From the NCBI GenBank assembly GCA_010405405.1, contig MU004237.1, forward strand, positions 1,313,345 to 1,377,344: a DNA stretch of 64,000 bases, read 5' to 3'. Below, piece by piece: positions 33,331 through 44,576 of this stretch. The position numbers and the translations under genes are program-made. This stretch comes from Microthyrium microscopicum. Taxonomy: Eukaryota; Ascomycota; Dothideomycetes; Microthyriales; Microthyriaceae. Below the pieces are notes generated by a model, which did not search any database, was not told the DNA's origin, and worked only from the letters and a program-made list of their open reading frames with translations. How positions within the stretch are numbered: position 1 is the stretch's first letter; each line of letters opens with the position of its first letter.

Positions 33331-34866
33331 ATGTCTAAAAGAAGCTTCGCCGACATTGCAGAGTGGTCCACCAATGCAGACAACTATCGCCTGCGTCGCG
33401 ACCATCATCGGCGCCGTCAACAATACGAGGAGCGCCCTCTAAATCCTGTATCCTACAGACCCGTCTACCAAGGGCGAGCTAGTTCTAGAGGGTAAGTTTT
33501 GGGCATTCGTTATCATCGTCACAATAGCTAACTTTATATTAGGACTGGCGGCGAAGAACAACTGGCAGAGTGGCCCACGCTTAGCGTCCATTCTGAACCA
33601 TATCCTGCTCTCAGCGCCAACCAACATCAACAAATGACGATCTGGCCTAGGACCAGCTTCGCGCAAGCATCATTCACTACCGCCGGGGCTCAACAACCAC
33701 TATCATCTGCTTACCCGCCTTACTTAGGTTCAGAACCATCCACTATCTTCAACTCTCCTTATCCAACAGTCCAGGGGCCTCCGTTTCAACAAGAAATATC
33801 CAATATACCACAATTAGAAGCTTCTCTCAATGAGTCGGACACTGCATTGCTTGCCGCTCTAAGATATGCAATTGAGATCGAAACTGATTCTGAGGCTGAG
33901 CTCTTCAATGACTCTGTCAATTCGAATTATTCAGTCAATTCATTATCCGATGGATCTGAGGATGAGCCTGAGGATGAGGATGAAGCTATGCTCTTCAATT
34001 ACTCTGTCGGTTCATCGTTCGATGGATCCGGGAATGAGCTTGAGAACGAGGCCGAAGTAGAGTCTGAGGACATTTACGAGGATGAAGGTAGGGAAAATAC
34101 TGAAAACGACGATTCCGAGGACGAGGCTGAGAATGAGTCTGAGGACCATTCTGAAGGTGATGCCGATATTGAATCTGATGATGAGTCTGAGGATGATTCG
34201 AGCTCTGGAAGCTCTTTCCATCAATTTCAAGAAGAGCCACATCAGGAGTGGATTCAGCCTGCATCTGGCTTTGTCATCGAGCATTCTGGTCAGCAAGAAG
34301 TGGAAGACGCTCTTTCTGGAGAATACGATCCGAGCACATGGACCCCCCGGGTGTCTCCTCAAAACTCTGTCAGTCAGACAACTACTCCACCCCAAACGAC
34401 TATTCCAACTCAGACATGCTTTCAATCTCAGACGGCGAATCAAACGACTCATCAACCGGCGAGTAACGACACACAGCTCGAAGGCATCTGCGATACGATC
34501 TATGCCATGCAGCGAGAACAAATCGAAGAACTTCAGCGACAGGAAGGCGAGTTAGAGGGACAGATTTTTCCGGCCGGGTCTGAATGTACTAGCGAGGCAG
34601 AAGCTCTTAACAATGCGATGTTGAGTGAGCTTGAGTGTATCCGTGGAGAGATATACGATCTGCAAGTAGATCAGCACAGCTGTCTCAAACGAAAAGTGGC
34701 CGAGATCTTGGTGCACCTCAACTCTCATTCAGCGAACGATTCTCAATTCTGTGTAGCGGCAACGGAGCTTGCAGATACCCATCTAGAGATGCGTCGAGAG
34801 ATGTATAATCTTCGGACTAGCATGCTCAAGCACCTCAAGCGCTTGAAGACAGAGCTTCATGGATAA
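33331..34866 (+). CDS. Orphan acidic coiled-coil protein, tandem paralog B
   Basis: Exons 33331-33491 and 33543-34866 (51-nt intron) give 494 residues. It shares with paralog A the start MSKRSFAD, VYQG(H/R)AS at the exon end, TG(T/G)EEQ after the intron, the acidic block, (D/E)YDPSTWTP (here from residue 314), YxMQ(K/R)EQ(M/I)EEL, and the tail MYNLRTSMLKHLKRLKTEL. The octad repeats of A are almost absent: only RRDHHRRRQQYEERP remains. The acidic block is much longer (about residues 115-240; repeated S-x-D-E-x-E-D-E). The coiled-coil tail is longer too. Conserved ends with divergent middles and a duplicated promoter point to a tandem duplication followed by fast change. No known domain, signal or membrane span. 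Function unknown. Confidence 0.75.
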
Positions 34867-35089
34867 TCAAGATCACCAGGCAGTGTTTAATGAATGGATA
34901 GGAGTGGGAAGAGTATCGCCAATAGAAGGCTACACGAAAACAGTTAGTTAAGAGCATCAATTCAAATGACATGGCGCGCGTCCTGGTCCAGAGTCATTTC
35001 TAAATACCCAGTTCTATGCCTATTCTTTCATTTACCGAAAGCTACGATTCCTGTAAGACAAACTGAAATAACATTGACTCTTTTTACGT

Positions 35090-36531
35090 TTATATAGACA
35101 AGCTATCTTCAGCTTGATTACTTGCACCTAGACGCTTCAAATAATCTTTGATGATGACCCTTTCGCCCTGAAAAATGTTGAAATCTCCCAGTTTGCACAG
35201 TTCCGCTTCGGATCGCAGAGCGCAGAACAGACTTTGGATCGCCGATGTAGGATTTCCTAAGAAATACTGAGCACTTCCAAGGTGGAACCAACCTCGAGTC
35301 AAGTTGTAAAACCGTATCCATTTGTCTTCCAAGATCATTTCGGCTCTCCGGATGAATGCCAATGCCTCAGCCTCAGCTTGTATGCATAAACCCCTTTGAT
35401 TCAGTGTTTCAACACGAAGACACATCACGTCCAGTGAGCGCCGATCTAAAGGGCCGTAAAGAGCATCAAGATAGTGAAGTTTTGGTAAGCATTCGTCGAA
35501 TGTTGCCCATATATCATGAAGTAGTCTTCTTCTTGCAGCATTCATCATCATGACGAAGGAATTATAACAAGATGAGCCAAGGTATTGCTCGAAGAGCTTG
35601 TGGTAGTTGCTCATAACTCTGGTTTCGATATCTGGCATATGTGTCATATCTAAATCTCCCAGTGCTTGATATATTGCCGATGTTGATGTGTTAGGTCCCT
35701 GCAGTATCTTGCTGCAATGGAAGATTTGTTGTTTCAAGAATTCAGCAAGCTTTCCGTGTCCTTCGCGAGCTAGATCATTGATCTTCTGGAGTAAGTTCGG
35801 AATGATGTCGTGGTACTGCCCCTGTACAACAGTCTCCAAGGTTAGAAATGCTTTTCGCCAGCTTTCGCCAGCTAGTTCGTAGTCCTCTGATATCGCAGCC
35901 GTGCTGCCTACGTTGAGGTGACTAAGAAATGTGTGCAAGTGACTGACTTCTACTTCTTGCCCAGCTGTGCTACTGATGATAGAGTCATTGCCGTTAAAGC
36001 TCCAGCAGCCTCTTTCGAAAGATCCTTTGATTAGCACATCGACCTCCCACAGCAGCTTCTCTGGGGCACGATAGTGCTGCAACGTGAGCACCACTACTGG
36101 TGCTTGGAATGGCTGGTTTGCACCCGCCGCTTGATTTCCCCTATTCAGAACTTTGTCGATTCTGGCTTTACCTGGAGCCTTAGCCATGCCTTCTCTTTTG
36201 CGATGGTTTTCGATTCTTTTCAGGTCTACTGGTCTGTCGCGGAGAGAAAATGACATGTCTCTGTCGGTGGCTTCATCGTGAGACAGCAGACTCAGAATTG
36301 TTCTAACATCACTTCGGAGAACGTTTTTCTGAAATCCCCATTTCCTAATCTTGGTCTTCAGAACTTGGGGACTATATCACCTCGTAAGTCCAATGCTGTT
36401 GCCTTGAAAGAGAGCAGTCTAACTTACGATGGATTGATATTGTGGTCTCGCTTCAGGCTAGTAATTACATCTTTCAAGGTCTTCTTTTGGACGATATAGA
36501 GTTGGAAGATTTCGCCTTTGTACTTTTCCAT
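35090..36531 (-). CDS. Clr5-domain protein
   Basis: Exons 36531-36428 and 36371-35090 splice to 461 residues. The N-terminal 55 residues form the Clr5 domain: MEKYKGEIFQLYIVQKKTLK, then VITSLKRDHNINPSSPQVLK and TKIRKWGFQKNV, with the usual closing KxWGxxKN pattern. Fission yeast Clr5 acts in heterochromatic silencing; the domain is widespread in Pezizomycotina, normally at the N-terminus of long proteins with a divergent or TPR-like rest. Here residues 150-440 are helical repeats without a firm family. The start Met falls where the domain usually has W; a stop lies in frame just upstream with no AG between, so this start is the only fit unless an upstream exon is skipped. Its likely role is nuclear, function inferred. 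Confidence 0.82.
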
Positions 36532-37226
36532 TGCATGAAGAAATCAATGAACAGAGTAACAAACTCGATGGGGGATGAATACGGATCTCGTTATATGCTT
36601 TGTGCGTGTAATCAGACCTTACGCCTCAGCAAGAAAATCTGCTTTTCACTGACCATGTCTTGCACCCTTTGATGCGAAGAGGGAGATGACTTACAGCCGG
36701 GTGAGCTGTGAGATGCCATGGCGTTTCGACTTGCAGCTGCCCTTCGAGTACTTGTTCTCAAGTAACGAATGAGATTCAATTAAAGCATTGAATGTTGGCC
36801 AGGACCTCTTAATTCAAAAACGCCAATAAGCAGTGCGCATGCAGGAATCCATTGGCCCTCCTTGAAAGTTTTCATGTGCATACTGGTGGCGTCCAAACAG
36901 ATGCCATGGAAAGTATCTATCTCCAATAGACAGCAAGTGACTCTCACCGAGCCAATGCAGTCGACCGCTTGCGGCCAGCCAAGACTATCAAGATTCAAGA
37001 ATATGCGATATCAGGCTGAGCGACGGCCACAGAAAGTCACCATTGATATGATGAACGCTGAAAGCTGAGCCTGACAAACATATAAAGCTGACGTTGACTT
37101 TGTGCTTGCAGTTTCTCTCTGCTCATCACTTTTCCTACACTTAACAAAGCTCCTTATTCTCTTACACCTTTCGTATCTCATCAAACCTGACTACAATATC
37201 ATCAATTTATAGCCTTCATTGTTAAA
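36532..37226. other. Divergent promoter region, Clr5 gene and small myristoylated-protein gene
   Basis: 695 bp. TATAAA at 37081-37086 with a following CT-rich leader serves the small gene. No other feature supported. Confidence 0.5.
37081..37086 (+). promoter_or_regulatory. TATA box of the small gene at 37227
   Basis: TATAAA 146 bp before the start codon, followed by pyrimidine-rich DNA typical of strong fungal promoters. Confidence 0.55.
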
Positions 37227-37517
37227 ATGGGTAGTAACTCTTCAAAATACGACGTCAGTTCGGCCGAATATGCGCGAAACAATGAATGGAACAATGGCAA
37301 CAGCGGATTTTGGGGATCTGTCTGGGAAGGCGCCAAGCAAGGCGGGAGAGACTTCAAGAAGAATCCAAGTGAGTAAAGCTCTTACAGTGATAGTGGTATG
37401 CGGAATGTGCTTACTGAAAATACCTTAGTCACTATCACTGCCCAAGCGGCCAGTGGATTCCATGATGCTGGAGAAGTTAGTGATGCTTATTCAAAGAGCA
37501 GCTATAGTAAGAAGTAA
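37227..37517 (+). CDS. 76-residue predicted N-myristoylated orphan protein
   Basis: Exons 37227-37368 and 37429-37517, with a 60-nt intron, splice in frame to 76 residues. It begins MGSNSSKYDV: Gly2 and Ser6 fit the N-myristoylation signal, and the following Lys would aid membrane binding. The middle is Asn/Gly/Trp-rich (EWNNGNSGFWGSVWEGAKQG), the end Ser/Lys-rich (SDAYSKSSYSKK). A clear TATA box, CT-rich leader and an A-rich start context (TTAAAATGG) argue for a real, well expressed gene. No family is recognised. Anchoring at the inner face of a membrane is the only role I can infer. Confidence 0.72.
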
Positions 37518-38020
37518 TGGGGAAGCCAGGAACTTCACAGGTGGAGAACGAATCCTGCTTTGTGACTTAAAAACTATGGATTGGAGCATGACTTGAAACG
37601 TTTATATATGCTCGTGCCTGCTTCAACAACTGTTTACACTCGGAGTGTTGCCATTATTTAAATCGATTTTTAAGCTTGCCTATAACCTCCTATCCACAAG
37701 TGAAAGGGAATTGCCTTTGGACGATTCAACTGGCAAATAAGCAGCATCAGAATAACCATAGAGCGGACAATCACACAGAGGATGATTTTGGAGGCAAAGA
37801 AATGTAATACATGACGCCCTTCGCGCAAGGAGAAAGATCACTAGACTTGACCATGTTTACGCAATGATGTCTAGCTAGTAAAGAGCCTTAAACTTTCAAA
37901 ATATGCTCGTTGATTATAATTGGATTAGCTATGATGTAACGGACTGCATGATGCCTCGTCAGTCCAAGTCTCATGATAGTTATGCGATGTACGTCCACGC
38001 TACTAACAGGTACCATAACT
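37518..38020. other. Intergenic region between convergent small gene and MFS permease
   Basis: About 500 bp; presumably two 3' UTRs. Nothing else seen. Confidence 0.5.
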
Positions 38021-39888
38021 TTACAGCATGTATCGGAATGTGACCGCACGATCTCCCTGCTCACTGAGCTCCTGTTCCGTGTACTTGATGTGTTCTCCAT
38101 TGGCCATCTGTCGATCTCGCTTCTTATTGATCTTATCATAAGTATACGCCATGATACTGACAGTCACCAAGCCCAAAGCTACAAATCCAATCTCCAAAGC
38201 ATGTCCCAGGATATATCGTGGTCCATCTTTTGCTCTGTAGAAGTTTGCCGCCATTGCTACAAACAAGTCAGCATATATCTCACAACATTACACCTTGAAC
38301 TTACCGCCAGCCAAATTCCCACCAGCAAAATGAATCCCCGTTCCAGCCGCCCGCTTCGAATTCGGCGCCAAGTTATTACTTATCAGCGAAATGTTGCCTG
38401 GATGTGCTCCATATACACCAGCAGCCGCAAGGAAGATACCCGTATACACCACCGCCGGCTGAGCCGTCGAAATACACATGATGAAGCCTACCAGAATGGC
38501 AACATGGCTACCAGCGATGAGTGGTGTCCGCTTCTTGATTCGGTCGGCACTCCAAGCGACCACAATGCCGACCGTAGCGGCAAATATGTAAACTGGCACA
38601 GTCATCAGCTGTGCCGTCGTCTTCTTGAATCCTAAATCATTGATAATTGTCGGGAGAAAAAGACTGATGCCGTAGAGCGGTGCCACACAACTCCAAAACA
38701 GAACCACACCCATCCAGACTTGCCAATCACAAAAAGCCGCCCTAATCGCAGGCCATGAGAAATCGTCGTTGGCTTCTACGCCCTTATTCTGGCCATTTGG
38801 ATTCTCCTTGATGACATTCTGATACTTCAATCTCTCAATCGTAAACGCCCTCTCTTCCTCAGTCAAGAACGTAGCTTTCTCAGGATAGTCAGAGACGCCC
38901 CAGAAGGCGAGGAGAGCAACGAGGACAGTCAAAATGCCTTCGAGGATGAAGATCCAGCGCCAGCCTTCCAGTCCGCGCGTGCCGTGCATGAAGCTGATGG
39001 CGTAGGCGAGAAGACCGCTGAAAGCACCGGCGGCGCCGGCGGCGGAGAAGAAGAGACCGACGCGGAATTGGAGTTCGCTGCGGCGGTACCAGCGGGAGAG
39101 GTAGTATATTACGCCTATAGCACGGTTAGTTTGGATGTGGATGTGGGAAGGGTGGGTGGACGGACCGGGCTTGAGGCCGGCTTCTGCGACACCGAGGAAG
39201 AAACGGGCGGCGATGAGACCGCTGTAGTTTTGGACGAAACCCATGGATATCATGACGATGCCCCAAGCAACCTAGAAAAGGTTAGATGCCTCTGTGGTGT
39301 GCTGGGATAGAAGAACATACCATCGTGCCTGGTAGCCAGATGGATGGTTTCATCTTCTTAAGGATGATATTGCATGGAATTTCGAATAGAGAGTAAGTGA
39401 AGAAGAACACAGTCAAACACCAGTTATACTGTGCTGGCGTCAAGTTCAACGACTTGTCGAGGCCTTCGATTTTGGCATTTCCCTGGCCTGTTAGTATCTG
39501 CGAACAAGCTGCAAAAACGCCAAATCAAACTTACAATATTTGCTCGATCGATGAACGAGAGTAGATACAACAGCGTAAGAATCGGTATAATATGCCAGTC
39601 GATCTTCCTCAGTAACTTCTTCTCATCGATGCCAGGAAACGGATTATCCTTCTCTTTGACTGTCTCATCAGCCTCTTGCTTGATGACAGTGACTTCAGTG
39701 ATTCCGGAAGAATCCTCTTTACTCGAGGTCTTCGCCTCCTCTTGATCCGTCTCTACAGAGCGAGCCATCTTGGGAGCAGAGCGACCAGTGACGTTATCAG
39801 TATGAGCAGGCTGGGAAGTTTTGGTAGCAGTATTGGCCCAGTGACGATTCCTTGATGCTGTCGTGCCGGCTGATAACATTACAGACAT
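38021..39888 (-). CDS. MFS permease, allantoate/nicotinate (Dal5/Tna1) family
   Basis: Exons 39888-39535, 39482-39321, 39271-39166, 39114-38305 and 38256-38021 give 555 residues. The first 95 residues are a hydrophilic cytosolic leader. About twelve spans follow, starting IDWHIIPILTLLYLLSFIDR with the family's D-R-x-N-I/V motif, then GLNLTPAQ-like SLNLTPAQYNWCLTVFFF and the motif RFFLGVAEAGLKPG. After span 6 comes the WRWIFILEGI block and the loop SDYPEKATFLTEEE, typical of anion:cation symporters. The family imports allantoate, ureidosuccinate, nicotinate, biotin and similar carboxylates by proton symport at the plasma membrane; the substrate here is not predictable. The third intron has an unusual GTCCGT donor. 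An ACATAAATAG box lies about 60 bp upstream. Confidence 0.92.
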
Positions 39889-40576
39889 GATGAAAATATA
39901 TTTTCAGGCGCTGACGTGCTCCGATGACGGGAACCACCGAACCAAACTATTTATGTCTCCCCCAAAAGCATATGAGTAATTTCTACCTGAACCCTTGTGG
40001 GTGGTTGGCGAGTCTATGGTGGACCACTGTTGCGACTTGGATGCCTGATATATGGCGCTTGGAACTACTATGAATGTCACGAACTTCTTCTAGTGCCTTG
40101 AATAAGGAGTAGAGACTGTTGGAAGTGAGATCTTTCCAACTAGCTGGAAAACTGATCGTTGTATCTTTTTAGACATCCCATTACATGTTTCGACCTCGTA
40201 CAAACGACCTTGAGAGGGCCAAAATTCACGTTCGGTGGCGAGGCTGTTCATACATACTAAAAATTATGCCAAGACATATAAGTTGTATAGAGCGGCTTGT
40301 AGCTGCTCGGCATAGAATATCTGGGGCATTTATAGAGATAATCTGGTACAGTGACGTTAGCAAGATCTTGCATATATCGATAAAGTGAAAAGACCACGAA
40401 CCTTTCGACCCACATGAAGCAGTGAGAGAAACCAAATCCTAGATCAAATACGCAAAATTGAAGAAACGGTTTCAAATCTTCCCTACTCTGAAACTACTAT
40501 AAATAATCTCAGAAAAGCTCAGTGACGTACTTTTACCGGCCAGTGACCTGTTCAATCTTTGATATATACCCATCTC
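39889..40576. other. Intergenic region: MFS promoter and UCS-gene 3' end
   Basis: 688 bp. Apart from the TATA-like box near 39,950 no feature is supported; small overlapping frames at 40.2-40.5 kb lack domains. Confidence 0.5.
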
Positions 40577-43078
40577 TCAAGCACCCAGCGCAACAGCAAT
40601 CTCCCCAATAATCCCTCCAATCTCCGCATCGCCATTCCTAACCGCACCCTCCAACGTCGCCGCTAACGCACTCACCCTCCTCACACCATCCGCCGCCCTC
40701 CTCCCAGCACTTCCCTCCGCACAAACACAATTCCGTACCGCTACTGCAGCCCTGAGTCTGACTTCCGCACTCTCATCGCCCACCGCACCAACTAGTCTCT
40801 CCATACCTTTATCTATACCAATCAGGGATTCGACCACTTCGCCATACTCGCTCACCATCGCCAATGCACCCGCCGCAGCCCGTCTCGTCGCCATATCTTC
40901 CGCATCAGTAAGCGCTAGCATAAGCTGTAGACGTGCAGGTCCACGCGCGCCAGTGAATTGTGCGGCACCCGCAGGCGCAGAGCATAAATTACACAGCAAT
41001 TCAGTGGCGGCGCGTTGGACGAGGGTGTTGGTACTGAGCATCAAGTCGTCGAGGGCTGTCATGGCGAGGCGGGTGATGGCTGTGCAGATTGGCTCGGAGA
41101 CGGAGGCGAGGTTCGTGAGGGCGAGGAGTGCTTCGAAGGTTGGGAGGAGGGTTCGTGGTGGCTCTGCGTTGGATGATGATTCTGTGAAGGAAGTCGGCGA
41201 GTCAGGAGTGAGGAGGGAAGTTAGGGGTCTGATGGTGGATGATATTGATGGGGAGGCAGAAGTGAATGCGTGCAATGGGTTGACGGATATGAGAATGCGG
41301 GCGATGGCATGGGATGCAGTGAGGGCAACGGTGGTAGCGTTAGGTGGTGGGGAAGGAGTTGATGTGAGGCGATCATGGGCTTGGAGGAGGAATTTGAGCG
41401 CCCCTTGTTGGGCGAGGGTGCCGCGGTGTGTTTTTTCTTTGGCGAGAGAGTTTAAGATCTGGATGGCGAGGAGGAGGGTGGAGTTGGTGAGGGTCTTGGA
41501 ATGGGTGTTGAAAAGAGGTACGATGCCGGCTTTGAGAACTTGGATACAGCGAGTTGAGACCTTTGCATCGTCATCTAGAGGATCCAATGCAGAGGGTTTT
41601 GCGCTGTTGGCATATGCTTTTAATTCACTGAGCTTCTTTTGCTCTTCTGAAAGTACAGGACGATACGTGGTGAGGTTTGCCACAATCGTGAGTCCACCAA
41701 ATAATGCTGACGATGAGTATGTTTTGTCATCCATGACTGCTACCAAGCTCTTTAAGAATGTAGGATCTCCAGCGAGCTTATCTTTTGCCCAGGGTTTCAT
41801 GGAAGCATATGCTAGTCCTTCTAGTGCTGAGGATTTTGAGCTACTATCGCTCTTGAAATCGGCGATTATTTCTCGGAATCTGTCCATGCGATCTTCTTGA
41901 GCACTTATATCCTCAATTGCATTGGGGTTGGGTTTATTCTCACCCTCTGATTTAGCATCCTTGATCTTCTCCAACACCAAGTTCGCAGTAGTCACTTGAG
42001 ACATTCGTCGTGGATCCGTATTAGTTCCAGCAGTCTTCATCTTCTCAAGCCATTCTGGGCAGTATTTCGTAATGGCTTCTCGACAACGAGCATCCATACA
42101 TGCAGCATTGAGGAGTTCGAGAGCAGCTTGTTCCACACGATACGACTTCCACTTGTTGATCAGCTTAAGAAAGTTGGGTAGAAATCCAGCCGTGAGGAAC
42201 AATTCGGCAGCGGCATCTGGAGCCATTGGGAACACGGCAGCGGCTGCTGAGAATGATTGAATCATCTTGTCGTGGGTTGGTTTCTCAACTCTTTGAACGA
42301 CATATTGAGCAATAAGCTGTTTTGCCGTATCAGGCGACAGTTCCAGTAACTTGACGCAGGCCAAAGTGGCGAAACCACGCAGCGTTTGGGGTAGTCTAAT
42401 GTCAAAGTTGGAACAAATGACATCGAAACCGTCAGCGTCGATAAGGCCATTGAGATTTTTTGCTTCAGCGCCTAGAAGCCGAGAGAGAGCTTTCATAGCA
42501 CGCTCTGGAAAGTCTTGACCAGCTTTCATGAGTTGAGCTAAGCAGAGTTGAAAGACGTCTCGCTCGGCAGCAATGCGATCTTTCTCAGTGGGCCAGGATT
42601 TAGGATCGAGAAGCATATCTGTTTGACCATCGGAAGAGTCATCGCCGCGCTCGAATATGGTGTTGAATGTTACAGTTGGCGTCTTGATTAGAGCTGCAGC
42701 TAGAACATCTCGGGCTCCAGATGTCTTCAAGAGAGCGCCAGTAGTTTCATCAGCAATATCTTCATCGCCAGTATATTTCATGAGAATTTCCATGGTCTTT
42801 GAGAGATTCTCCTGTGTAGCAGATGGATGTTTGACGAGATAGTCATTGAGAGCGTATCCATCGGTATCGTCTCCGGAGGCTAGGAACTTCTGAGCAAGAG
42901 CTGGCAAGGCGGGGCCATCATCTTCTTTGCGGAGCTTCTCCCAGGCTTCTTTGACGGTTGTGTTGGATTCATCGATGGAAGAAGCTTCGCGAAGCTTGCG
43001 GGATGCAGCTTCGAGTTGCCCTTCATCGATTAGTGCGATGGCCTCTTTGGCGCGGGATTCAGCCTCTTGAGATGCCAT
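40577..43078 (-). CDS. she4: UCS-domain myosin chaperone (UNC-45/CRO1/She4 family)
   Basis: Intronless, 833 residues from ATG 43078. The N-terminus has TPR-like helices (AKEAIALIDEGQLEAASRKL). Armadillo-type repeats make up the rest, including the family's central region (about 200-340: TLRGFATLACVKLLELSPD, FLPNFLKLINKWKSYRVEQA, LLNAACMDARCREAI) and the C-terminal UCS repeats (EALLALTNLASVSE, ATRRAAAGALAMVSEYGEVV). UCS proteins fold and stabilise myosin motor domains, with Hsp90 as partner in several species; Podospora CRO1 is needed for the switch from syncytial to cellular state, yeast She4 for actin polarity. Length agrees with fungal members. The C-terminal third is Ala/Thr/Ser-rich and less conserved. 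Confidence 0.92.
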   Translation of the reverse strand: MASQEAESRAKEAIALIDEGQLEAASRKLREASSIDESNTTVKEAWEKLRKEDDGPALPALAQKFLASGDDTDGYALNDYLVKHPSATQENLSKTMEILMKYTGDEDIADETTGALLKTSGARDVLAAALIKTPTVTFNTIFERGDDSSDGQTDMLLDPKSWPTEKDRIAAERDVFQLCLAQLMKAGQDFPERAMKALSRLLGAEAKNLNGLIDADGFDVICSNFDIRLPQTLRGFATLACVKLLELSPDTAKQLIAQYVVQRVEKPTHDKMIQSFSAAAAVFPMAPDAAAELFLTAGFLPNFLKLINKWKSYRVEQAALELLNAACMDARCREAITKYCPEWLEKMKTAGTNTDPRRMSQVTTANLVLEKIKDAKSEGENKPNPNAIEDISAQEDRMDRFREIIADFKSDSSSKSSALEGLAYASMKPWAKDKLAGDPTFLKSLVAVMDDKTYSSSALFGGLTIVANLTTYRPVLSEEQKKLSELKAYANSAKPSALDPLDDDAKVSTRCIQVLKAGIVPLFNTHSKTLTNSTLLLAIQILNSLAKEKTHRGTLAQQGALKFLLQAHDRLTSTPSPPPNATTVALTASHAIARILISVNPLHAFTSASPSISSTIRPLTSLLTPDSPTSFTESSSNAEPPRTLLPTFEALLALTNLASVSEPICTAITRLAMTALDDLMLSTNTLVQRAATELLCNLCSAPAGAAQFTGARGPARLQLMLALTDAEDMATRRAAAGALAMVSEYGEVVESLIGIDKGMERLVGAVGDESAEVRLRAAVAVRNCVCAEGSAGRRAADGVRRVSALAATLEGAVRNGDAEIGGIIGEIAVALGA

Positions 43079-43842
43079 GGTGGGTTGTTGAATTGTTATG
43101 GGTTGACTGGACCGGAAGTTTAGAATAGCATGGTTAATTTCGCCCTTTGCAAGAGCTACCGGATTTGTGTTACAGGCAATCAGTAGGTAGATCCTGTCAA
43201 CCTGTCAGGCGAAGGAGCAATCAAGATCAAGATGTTGATGGATGCTCTGTGTGGGATGGGGCTTCTAGATGTAGTTGAGAGGCCATCGGATGCCCTTGTC
43301 CATGCTCCAGGTCAGTTTAAGATGGCACAAATTGGCGCGTCACGAGGCGAGCTGCAGCGGTGCATGCACAGTTTGGGGTACAGGAAACGTCAAATCATTA
43401 ATGATATAGTCTACAAATTGCCATCTGCAGAAAATGTGGACTTCAAGCGGTGTAGATGCTTAGCAAATCATGCATTATTGTGTGCACAAAGACATAATTT
43501 GAACTTATTGCCAGATGGAGTTGAGACGCAAGCGATGCTGACCCCACACCCCACTCTGCATCTCCATCAGCCCAGGCCAAGAGTGATATACAGCTCATAT
43601 GCCTCCCATAGGCCCTGTAGCTTTGTAGCCATTTTCAGATGACGGAGGGCCCCGAGATGCTAGGAGAGGATGCTAACTCGGCATCTCTCAGTGAAGCCAG
43701 TTCCTCTGTTATGGCATCTTGGTTGACAAGAGTGTCCCTTCGAGCCATCAGATCTTTCCATGCCATCAAGTCGATTTGTCAATGCCAATATCACATCGCC
43801 CGGGGCGTAGTTCAAGATGTAGATCTTCAACGCAGTGTAACA
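43079..43842. other. Intergenic region: UCS-gene promoter and Vps24 3' end
   Basis: 764 bp. A 136-codon plus-strand frame (43232-43642) has no domain or splice support. Nothing else seen. Confidence 0.5.
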
Positions 43843-44576
43843 TCAGCCTCGAAGCGCCTCCAGCCGGTTCCTCATATCTGCCATGGACTCCTCTTGCTCC
43901 ACATCTTCCTCAACAGCAACAGGTGCCGATGGCAAATCGTGTTCTTCTTGTGCCACTTGAGGTGTTTTGTCCTTGAGAATCTCTCCAAGAACCTTCTCGA
44001 CCTCCTCCTCTGTTTCATCATAGTCATCTTCCATCAATTCGTCGCCTGGTAGCATATCGCCCACCATTTCTTCAACAATCCCAGCCTTTACCAGCTCTTG
44101 GCTAAGCTCTCTCATTGTGCCCATGAGTTCTGGCAGTCGCACTAGACTGTTGACTTCCTTCATTATGCCGGTTGACGTTCTGATGCTGCCTTCAATCTTT
44201 CGTACTGCGAAAGCCTCATTGACCTGCATCTTGACGCTTTCCAGTTGTGCTTTGCTGGTATGTAATCGGTTGTTCTGCTTCCGGACTTTTATGAGTTCTC
44301 GGGCGAATAGCTTGGTTTCTTTTATGGCTTGTGTCTTCTGTGAGGGATTTCGTTGGGCGCGTTTAGAGGCTTGTATGATAAGGTTTCTAGTTTTGAATTC
44401 GGTCTGCTTGAGATTCGCGATGTCTCGGTCTAACAGGCGGGTATTCTTCCGGATCAGAGCATTGCATTTCTGCTTCTGTTGACTGGCTGTTAGTAGAAGC
44501 AAGCAACGTATGGGAATGGAGGTATTACCTGCTCTTGAGGCGTCGGCCCAAAAAAGAATGACCGGACTTGCTGCAT
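43843..44576 (-). CDS. VPS24: ESCRT-III subunit Vps24/CHMP3
   Basis: Exons 44576-44529 and 44475-43843 give 226 residues, the usual Snf7-family length. Exon 1 encodes only MQQVRSFFFGPTPQEQ, matching the family's amphipathic FFFGP start; exon 2 continues KQKCNALIRKNTRLLDRDIA, then LARELIK-like FARELIKVRKQNNRL, STGIMKEVNSLVRLPELMGT and the acidic end with a MIM-like ADMRNRLEALRG. Vps24 caps Snf7 filaments with Vps2 and recruits Vps4 in multivesicular-body sorting on endosomes. The branch site CTACTAAC stands just before two possible acceptors; the more distal one keeps the conserved KQKCN reading. Confidence 0.95.

Noticed and set aside
40953-41900. 315-codon plus-strand open frame antisense to the UCS gene
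   Set aside because: Shadow of the biased codons of a well supported 833-residue gene; no domain of its own.
43232-43642. 136-codon plus-strand frame between UCS and Vps24 genes
   Set aside because: No family match, atypical composition, no splice context.
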